From: Myxococcales bacterium
GTDB lineage: Bacteria; Myxococcota; Myxococcia; Myxococcales; Myxococcaceae
NCBI GenBank assembly: GCA_003153055.1
Contig: PMBV01000123.1
Location: 304 to 6,572, forward strand
Length of the DNA stretch: 6,269 nt
Reading direction: 5' to 3'
The first letter of the stretch is position 1. Every line of letters starts with the position of its first letter. The translations under genes and the position numbers were made by a program. The notes beneath the pieces are model-generated. The model ran no database searches. It saw only the letters and a program-made list of their open reading frames with translations, and was not told the origin of the DNA. Of the stretch, positions 1 through 5,037 are shown piece by piece.

Positions 1-963
1 GCCAAGAAGGCCCCGCCCCTGGCGCCGCTGCCGGTGCCGGCCCGAGTCGACCTCGACGAGAAGCGAACCTCGAACATCGGGGTGCCGCTCTCGGGCCGCG
101 TGGAGTCGGTGATGGTGCGCCCCGGCACCCGGGTCAAGGCGGGGGACAAGCTGTTCTCGGTGCGCAGCGGCGCCTTCGCTGACCTCGACCGAGAGACCGA
201 AGGCGCGCGGGCTCAGGTAGCGGTGCGCCAACGGGTGCTCGAGCGCGTCAAGGAGCTCTTCGACCTCAAGGCCGCCGCCCAGAAGGACCTCCTCACCTCT
301 GAGGCCGAGCTGCACGAATCGGAGCTCTCGCTCAAGGCCGCCGAGGCCAAGCAGCGCAGCCTCCAGGTGTTGGCCGCGGGAGACAACCTCTTCTGGGTCA
401 AGGCCGCGCGGGCCGGCACGGTGGTGGACCTCGACGTGTACGCCGGTCAGGAGGTGACGTCGGAGCGTGACAAGCCGCTGCTCCGCCTGTCGGACCTCGA
501 GGAGGTCCTCGTCATCGCCGACATGCCCGAGTCCGACGTCATCGACCTGAAGATTGGCGAGGCCATCACGATTCGGCTCCAGTCGAGTGACCGCGTCCAG
601 AGCGGTGTCATCGAGTACATCAGCGAGGTCGTCGACGCGCGGCGCCGCACCGTCGAGGTCCGGGCGAGGGCCAAGAATGGGGAGCACCTGCTCAGGCCCA
701 ACGCCTTCGTCGAGGTGGTGGTGACGCCCGACGCCGGCACCACGGTCGTGCGGGTGCCTGACTCGGCCATCGTGACCCAGGGCGCCAACTCGGTCGTCTT
801 CGTGGCCACCAAGCCCGGCCGCCTCGAGCCGGTGCGGGTGACGCTGGGCCGTCGCTCGGGGGGCGAGACCGAGATTCGCGCTGGGCTCGAGGAGGGCGCG
901 CGCTACGTCGCCCACGGGGCCCTGCTGCTCCTCAACCAGGTGGCGCTGTCGGCGGAGCGCTGA
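1..963 (+). CDS. RND efflux periplasmic adaptor (CzcB-like membrane fusion protein), 5' partial
   Basis: The frame is open from base 1 to the TGA at 961-963, giving 320 residues with no start visible; a GTG at 34 is in frame but falls inside a Pro/Ala-rich linker and is not a convincing start. Residue positions here count from base 1. Visible parts in order are the linker (1-16), the first lipoyl/barrel-sandwich half (about 26-56, with SGRVESVMVRPGTRVKAGD), an alpha-helical hairpin rich in Ala/Glu/Leu (about 58-122), the second lipoyl half (about 130-165, with RAGTVVDLDVYAGQEV), a beta-barrel (about 166-242) and a membrane-proximal domain (about 248-315, starting VPDSAIV). This is the usual order for RND adaptors, which bridge the inner-membrane pump and the outer-membrane channel. 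Perhaps 50-90 residues, including the signal or lipid anchor, are missing. The pump gene starts four bases after the stop, so an operon is very likely. Assignment to CzcB rather than another adaptor rests mainly on the neighbouring pump. Confidence 0.93.
   Translation, partial: AKKAPPLAPLPVPARVDLDEKRTSNIGVPLSGRVESVMVRPGTRVKAGDKLFSVRSGAFADLDRETEGARAQVAVRQRVLERVKELFDLKAAAQKDLLTSEAELHESELSLKAAEAKQRSLQVLAAGDNLFWVKAARAGTVVDLDVYAGQEVTSERDKPLLRLSDLEEVLVIADMPESDVIDLKIGEAITIRLQSSDRVQSGVIEYISEVVDARRRTVEVRARAKNGEHLLRPNAFVEVVVTPDAGTTVVRVPDSAIVTQGANSVVFVATKPGRLEPVRVTLGRRSGGETEIRAGLEEGARYVAHGALLLLNQVALSAER
954..957 (+). promoter_or_regulatory. Ribosome binding site of pump 1, inside the adaptor gene
   Basis: GGAG lies 10 bases before the ATG at 968 and inside the last codons of the adaptor. 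With only four bases between the adaptor stop and the pump start, this supports translational coupling and fixes the ATG at 968 as the start. Confidence 0.6.
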
Positions 964-967
964 GCCC

Positions 968-3900
968 ATGTTCGAACGCATCGTCAGCTTCAGCCTGAAG
1001 AATCGCACCGCCGTGCTGTTCGTCGCCGCCGTGGTGCTCGTGGTGGGCTACATCTCGTTTCGCGACCTGACCATCGAGGCCTTCCCCGACCCGACGGACA
1101 CGCAGGTCAGCATCATCACCTTGTTCGACGGTCAGCCCGCCGAAGAGGTGGAGCGGCAGATCGGCCTGCCCCTCGAGCGCGGGCTCAACGGCACGCCCAA
1201 CATGACGCACCTGCGGAACCTGTCGATGTTCGGCCTCTCGCAGGTGACGCTCACCTTCCGCGACGGCACCGACGGCCTCTGGGCCCGGCAGCAGGTGCTC
1301 GAGCGGCTGCGTGACGTCGACCTGCCCCAGGGCGTGACGCCGAGCCTCGGGCCCTTCGCCACCCCCATCGGCGAGGTCTACCGCTACACCCTCCGCGGGG
1401 CCAAGGGCGACCCGATGGAGCTGCGCACGCTCCAAGACTGGGTGGTGCGCCCGATGCTGCTCCGGGTCAACGGCGTGGCCGATGTGGTGAGCTACGGCGG
1501 GCTCCAGAAGGTGATTCAGGTCGAGCCCAAGTCGCAGCTCTTGGCCAGCTACGGCCTCACGCTGCAGAACCTCGAGGAGGCGGTCGACAAGGGCTCGCAG
1601 AACGCGTCGGGCGGGGTGCTCGAGCGCGGCTCGGAGCAGTTCGTCATTCGCAGCGAGGGGTTGTTCAAGTCGCTCGACGACATTCGCAGCGTCACCATCA
1701 CCGAGCGCGAAGGCACTCCCATCACCGTGAAGGACGTGGCCACCGTCAACGAGGGGTGGGCGCCGCGGCAGGGCGTGGTGAGCGAGGGGGCGAACTTCGA
1801 CGCCGTTCAGGGCATCGTGTTGATGCGCCGAGGCGAGAACCCGTCGGTGGTGCTCGAGCGACTCAAGGAGCAGGTCGCGCTCGTCAACCAGCGCCTGGCC
1901 GAAGACGGAGCCCAACTTGAGCCCTTCTACGACCGCACCGAGCTGGTCGATGCCACGCTGAGGACCGTCGGGCGCAACATGGTGGAGGGCGCGCTGCTGG
2001 TGATGCTGGTGCTGTTCGTCTTTCTCCTCGACCTGAGGGCAGCCCTCATCGTCACCGCGCTCATTCCCCTCTCGCTGGCGACGGCCTTCATCTACCTGAA
2101 GCAGCGGGGCATGTCGGCGAACCTGCTCTCGATGGGCGCGGTGGACTTCGGCGTCATCGTCGACGGTGGTGTCGTCATCATCGAGGCCATCTTGGTGGCG
2201 CTGGTGGCCAAGAGCCACGTGCCTCAGTCGCAGACCGAGCGCATCCGCAAGGCCTCGGCGTCGGTGGTGCGCCCGACGGTGTTCGCGCTGCTCATCATCA
2301 TCGCGGCGTACTTGCCCATCTTCCTCCTCGAGCGGGTCGAGGGGCGCATGTTCTCTCCCATGGCGAACACCGTGGCGGCGGCGCTCATGGGCGCGCTGTT
2401 CTTCTCGGTCACGCTGGTGCCGGTGCTGGCGTCGTTCCTCTACCAGCACGAGGTGCACCACCGCGTGAGCCCGGTGCTGACGCTCGCCCAGCGGCTGTAC
2501 GAGCCAGCGCTGAAGTTCGGCCTGCGGCGGCCGTGGGCGGTGCTGGGCTTCGCAGGCGCGCTCCTCGCCATTACCGTCTTCACGTTGCCCAAGCTCGGGT
2601 CCGAGTTTCTCCCCGAGCTCAACGAGGGCGGGCTGTACATGACGTTCACGCTCCCCACCAACTCGTCTCTGACCGAGGGGCGCAAGCTGGTGCCCGAGGT
2701 GGTGAAGAAGGTCGACCATCACCCGGCCGTGGCGGCGGTGCTGACGCAGCTGGGCCGGCCGGAAGACGGCACTGACCCGAAGCTGCCCAACAACCTGGAG
2801 ATTTTCGTGAAGCTGAAGCCCGCCGAGGAGTGGCCCAAGGACATGCGAGCGCTGGGTGATGTGCTCAAGAGTCTGGAGGCGGCGGTCGATGAGATTCCCG
2901 GGGTCGAGGTGAACTTCAGTCAGCCCATCCGAGACAACGTCAACGAATCCATCTCGGGTCAGCAGGGGCAAGTGGCGGTCAAGCTGTACGGCGATGACCT
3001 CGTCACGCTCCAGGCTCAGGCCGAGAAGACGAAGAAGGTGCTCTCGACGGTGCGAGGGGTGGCCGACCTGGCGCTGGTGAAGAGCGGAACCGTGGAGCAG
3101 ATTCACGTGCAGCCTGACCGCACCGCGCTCGGGCGCTACGGCATGACGCTGGGAGACTTCCAGCACGTGTTTCAGACGGCCGTCGGTGGCCGCCCGGTCG
3201 ACGAGTACTGGGAAGGCGAGCGGAGGTTCGACGTCGTGCTCCGGCTGCCGCGGGTCGAACGTGACGACGTGGAGAAGCTGAAGAAGCTGAGGGTCCCGGT
3301 GGAGGGTGGGGCGCTGGTGCCGCTGGAGGCCCTGGCGCATGTGACGACGGGCCAGGGTCGGGCCGCCATCAACCGCGAGAACGGTCGGCGCTACATCGGG
3401 GTGCGCATGAACGTGCGCGACCGAGACCTGGGCGGCTTCGTCGACGAGGCTCGGGCCAGGGTGCAGGCCGAAGCGCCGCTGCAGGTTGGGCAGCGCCTCG
3501 AGTGGGGCGGGGAGTTCGAGAACAAGGAACGCGCGATGAATCGCCTGCTCCAGGTCGTCCCCATCGCGCTGTTGTTGACGCTGCTGCTCTTGTTCAAGGC
3601 ATTCAACTCCTTCCCCCGCGCGGTGCTGACGCTGCTCAACGTGCCGTTCGCGCTGACCGGTGGCGTCTTCGGGCTCTGGCTGGCCGATATGCCACTGTCG
3701 GTCTCGGCCGCGGTCGGCTTCATCGCCCTCATCGGCCAGGCGTCGCTCAACGGGGTGCTCGTCACCTCGAGCATCGTGGAGAAGCGGCACCAAGGCATGC
3801 TCCTCGACCACGCCGTGCTCGAGGGCGCGAGAGACCGACTTCGGCCGGTGTTGATGACCGCGGCGCTCGCGGCGCTCGGGTTGGTGCCGGCAGCCATGAG

Positions 3901-4081
3901 CCGGTCCATGGGCAGCGAGACCCAGCGCCCCCTCGCCGTCGTCATCGTCTTTGGCACCTTGTCGGCCTGCGCCCTGACGTTGGTGCTCTTGCCGGTGATG
4001 TACCGGATGTACGCCCAACGCTTCGAGAAGGCAGTCTCGGTGCATCGGCCGCCGCACGAGCCAGCGGCGCACGTCGGCTGA
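968..4081 (+). CDS. czcA: CzcA-like heavy-metal efflux RND pump (pump 1), complete
   Basis: This inner-membrane proton/metal antiporter has 1037 residues, close to the usual CzcA length of about 1040-1060. Twelve hydrophobic segments can be placed near 14-31, 340-356, 358-377, 386-413, 433-454, 465-491, 522-540, 862-877, 885-905, 911-936, 959-977 and 988-1013, with two large periplasmic porter loops at about 32-338 and 541-861. Segment 4 carries DFGVIVDGGVVIIE with D393, D399 and E406, spaced exactly like the proton-relay residues D402, D408 and E415 of CzcA. Other CzcA-like landmarks are MFERIVSF at the start, GLSQVTLTFRDGTD (89-102), LQDWVVRP (155-162), FSQPI...NESISG (650-664), VPFALTGG (892-899) and LRPVLMTA (958-965). 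By alignment from memory, of the three CusA copper-binding methionines only M573 is matched (M558); M623 and M672 align with N609 and E660. A divalent cation (Co, Zn, Cd or Ni) is therefore more likely than Cu+ or Ag+, by inference. The gene is coupled to the adaptor upstream and converges on the lipoprotein gene. Confidence 0.95.
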   Translation: MFERIVSFSLKNRTAVLFVAAVVLVVGYISFRDLTIEAFPDPTDTQVSIITLFDGQPAEEVERQIGLPLERGLNGTPNMTHLRNLSMFGLSQVTLTFRDGTDGLWARQQVLERLRDVDLPQGVTPSLGPFATPIGEVYRYTLRGAKGDPMELRTLQDWVVRPMLLRVNGVADVVSYGGLQKVIQVEPKSQLLASYGLTLQNLEEAVDKGSQNASGGVLERGSEQFVIRSEGLFKSLDDIRSVTITEREGTPITVKDVATVNEGWAPRQGVVSEGANFDAVQGIVLMRRGENPSVVLERLKEQVALVNQRLAEDGAQLEPFYDRTELVDATLRTVGRNMVEGALLVMLVLFVFLLDLRAALIVTALIPLSLATAFIYLKQRGMSANLLSMGAVDFGVIVDGGVVIIEAILVALVAKSHVPQSQTERIRKASASVVRPTVFALLIIIAAYLPIFLLERVEGRMFSPMANTVAAALMGALFFSVTLVPVLASFLYQHEVHHRVSPVLTLAQRLYEPALKFGLRRPWAVLGFAGALLAITVFTLPKLGSEFLPELNEGGLYMTFTLPTNSSLTEGRKLVPEVVKKVDHHPAVAAVLTQLGRPEDGTDPKLPNNLEIFVKLKPAEEWPKDMRALGDVLKSLEAAVDEIPGVEVNFSQPIRDNVNESISGQQGQVAVKLYGDDLVTLQAQAEKTKKVLSTVRGVADLALVKSGTVEQIHVQPDRTALGRYGMTLGDFQHVFQTAVGGRPVDEYWEGERRFDVVLRLPRVERDDVEKLKKLRVPVEGGALVPLEALAHVTTGQGRAAINRENGRRYIGVRMNVRDRDLGGFVDEARARVQAEAPLQVGQRLEWGGEFENKERAMNRLLQVVPIALLLTLLLLFKAFNSFPRAVLTLLNVPFALTGGVFGLWLADMPLSVSAAVGFIALIGQASLNGVLVTSSIVEKRHQGMLLDHAVLEGARDRLRPVLMTAALAALGLVPAAMSRSMGSETQRPLAVVIVFGTLSACALTLVLLPVMYRMYAQRFEKAVSVHRPPHEPAAHVG
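2060..2199 (+). repeat. Near-identical DNA block shared by the two pump genes (mate at 6130-6269)
   Basis: These 140 bases match 6130-6269 at 136 positions, without gaps, at the same place in both reading frames (offset 4070). Only one of the four differences changes the protein (Ala to Ser at residue 373). The block covers transmembrane segments 3-4, including the proton-relay acidic residues. The match reaches the right edge of the window, so its true end is unknown. Confidence 0.85.
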
Positions 4082-4087
4082 CTGGGG

Positions 4088-4107
4088 GGAGGAGGGGTAG
4101 CTCCTCC
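4088..4107. terminator. GC-rich hairpin just after the pump 1 stop
   Basis: GGAGGAG (4088-4094) pairs perfectly with CTCCTCC (4101-4107) around the 6-base loop GGGTAG. It begins seven bases after the pump 1 stop and sits between two convergent genes, so it could end transcription from both sides. Neither strand has a T-run after the stem, so it is not a classical intrinsic terminator; an RNA 3'-end stabiliser is an alternative. Confidence 0.45.
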
Positions 4108-4109
4108 AA

Positions 4110-4126
4110 CCGGGGCTCGGTCCCGG
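4110..4126. terminator. Second short hairpin between the convergent genes
   Basis: CCGGG (4110-4114) pairs with CCCGG (4122-4126) around a 7-base loop. It lies two bases after the first hairpin and three bases beyond the lipoprotein stop codon on the minus strand. It has no T-run. A 5-bp GC stem is weak evidence by itself; its position between convergent stop codons is the reason for listing it. Confidence 0.3.
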
Positions 4127-4129
4127 CCT

Positions 4130-4552
4130 CTATTGGCTGACCGGACCGTTGGCGATCCACCTGCCGGCCGTGTTGACGTAGGTGATTGACTTGCCGCAGC
4201 CCGTCATTCCATACATGCCGTTGCCGAGGTAGGTGCGCTTGAGCTCGTTGGGCGCCGGGCACTGGAGGTCGAAGGCAGCTCGCTGATCGGGCGGCTCGAT
4301 CCATACGCAGTCTCTCAGGCAATGCAGCATCGCTTCATAATGTCCATTGCAGCCGTCCACAGCGTAGACATGGACGTTCCACTCGATCGATTCCTTGAAC
4401 TGCGCGACCATGTTCTCGCTCGTGCAGTTGAGGTCCTTCGCCGCGAGCTGCAGCAGGTTCGCCTCTCGCTTCGCATTCATCCGGGGGCCGGAGATGCTGT
4501 GGGCACAGCCAGCGGCGAGGGCGACGATGAGGCCGATGAGGGCAGTTCGCAT
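4130..4552 (-). CDS. Predicted lipoprotein with a duplicated Cys...GC(G/N) module, function unknown
   Basis: The 140-residue product starts at the ATG at 4550-4552. This start was chosen because it gives a compact signal peptide, MRTALIGLIVALAAGC, with C16 as the likely lipidated cysteine (LAAGC lipobox), so export and anchoring to a membrane are inferred. The frame stays open upstream to an ATG at 4760-4762 (210 residues), but that would bury the signal peptide; the upstream ribosome site is weak in either case. The mature part appears to contain two copies of one module. Copy 1 has AAKDLNC (37-43) followed by VDGCNGHY (65-72); copy 2 has AAFDLQC (92-98) followed by MTGCGKSITY (116-125). The mature cysteines are C43, C68, C78, C82, C98 and C119, six in all, so disulfides within modules (C43-C68, C98-C119) are plausible. 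I recall similar Cys...GCG...Y repeats in small myxobacterial lipoproteins of unknown role. The gene is antisense to and convergent with pump 1, so it is not in the pump operon, and no metal-related function can be claimed. Confidence 0.75.
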   Translation of the reverse strand: MRTALIGLIVALAAGCAHSISGPRMNAKREANLLQLAAKDLNCTSENMVAQFKESIEWNVHVYAVDGCNGHYEAMLHCLRDCVWIEPPDQRAAFDLQCPAPNELKRTYLGNGMYGMTGCGKSITYVNTAGRWIANGPVSQ

Positions 4553-4616
4553 GCCGCCAGGCTTAGCAGCGACCGTCCTCTCAGGCGAGCGCTCGCAGAC
4601 TCGCATCGCGTCTGGC

Positions 4617-4649
4617 TCGTGGTCGGTGGCTGCCCACCAGAAGCCACGA
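4617..4649. repeat. Imperfect inverted repeat upstream of the lipoprotein gene
   Basis: TCGTGG (4617-4622) pairs with CCACGA (4644-4649), and inside it GGTGG (4625-4629) pairs with CCACC (4634-4638) around the loop CTGC. A small asymmetric internal loop separates the two stems, giving 11 base pairs in all. It lies 65-97 bases before the lipoprotein ATG on the minus strand, so it could be an operator or a leader-RNA hairpin. A chance origin in GC-rich DNA is possible. Confidence 0.35.
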
Positions 4650-4869
4650 CACGCGCCATAGCAGGTTCCCCACCCAAGCGACGAAACGTCCGCGCACTCG
4701 GCGGCTCGCCTCGCCGCAGCCGGGGTGCGACCAGTCGCCGACGCGGCCATCGGAGCATCCATCTGTCGAGCGTTGAGCCTGCGAGGCGGCGTGGGCCGGG
4801 CGGCTGCTGGGACCGCATCATCGGAGGGCCGGTGGGCGGCGGTGTCGGGTCATCGCGAGCCGCGCGGGA

Positions 4870-4903
4870 GGCGGAGCGGCAGGCGCTCACGTGAGGCTCC
4901 GCC
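4870..4903. repeat. Inverted repeat enclosing the palindrome CTCACGTGAG
   Basis: GGCGGAGC (4870-4877) pairs with GCTCCGCC (4896-4903). The interior contains the perfect 10-base palindrome CTCACGTGAG (4886-4895), whose half GAG is directly stacked on the outer right arm. As RNA it would be an 8-bp stem, an 8-base one-sided bulge and a 3-bp CTC/GAG stem with an ACGT loop. It is about 135 bases before the pump 2 start. It could be a regulator site; no known operator is recognised. Confidence 0.35.
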
Positions 4904-4910
4904 AGCCGAG

Positions 4911-4954
4911 TTGGGGCGTTATGCCTCGCTCGGGCGCTATTGGGGAGAAATGCC
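4911..4954 (+). repeat. Short direct repeat TTGGGG-N4-ATGCC, two copies
   Basis: The 15-base units at 4911-4925 and 4940-4954 agree at 12 positions and start 29 bases apart, close to three helical turns. They lie 83-127 bases before the pump 2 ATG, where an activator or repressor could bind. No regulator family is recognised from the sequence. Confidence 0.3.
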
Positions 4955-5037
4955 GCTGGGCTGAGCCACGGAGGGCTAGAAGTCGCCCCCAGCGAAGCGT
5001 GTCGAAATGCCACGGCTCCGCGGACACGTGAGCATTC

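Larger units (their letters stand above)
4553..5037. other. 485-bp region without a convincing gene, upstream of both the lipoprotein and pump 2
   Basis: This gap lies between divergently transcribed genes, so it should hold the promoters of both the minus-strand lipoprotein and pump 2. I see no clear sigma-70 promoter. TTGGGG at 4911-4916 with CGCTAT at 4935-4940 (18-base spacer) is a weak candidate for pump 2. On the minus strand, 4675-4660 has a GG-N10-GC core like a sigma-54 -24/-12 element, but only partial consensus. Open frames here are short or rich in Arg/Ala/Ser, as expected by chance in high-GC DNA. The region holds two inverted repeats and one direct repeat, listed separately. No tRNA or other recognisable RNA gene was seen. 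Confidence 0.55.

Noticed and set aside
932..4072. Very long minus-strand open frame (1046 codons) opposite pump 1
   Set aside because: Its product is extremely rich in His, Arg, Gln and Glu with no recognisable domain. It arises because the real gene on the plus strand uses G/C-ending codons. The plus frame has clear RND features.
4322..4894. 190-codon plus-strand frame opposite the lipoprotein gene
   Set aside because: It is Arg-rich with no domain or membrane segment. The minus strand shows a lipobox and repeated Cys modules, which is the stronger reading.
4921..5031. 36-codon frame ending six bases before the pump 2 ATG, a possible leader peptide
   Set aside because: The product is Arg/Ser-rich with no hydrophobic or metal-binding pattern, and no good ribosome site precedes it. 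It is just as likely chance in GC-rich DNA.
4982..5037. Possible remnant of a duplicated adaptor gene upstream of pump 2
   Set aside because: A TGAGC sequence precedes both pump starts, but the codons before it (ending SKCHGSADT) do not resemble the adaptor C-terminus (ending NQVALSAER).
4130..5037. Insertion sequence or other mobile element between the pump copies
   Set aside because: No transposase, integrase, terminal inverted repeats or target duplication was found. The direct repeat flanking this segment is simply the paralogous pump coding sequence.
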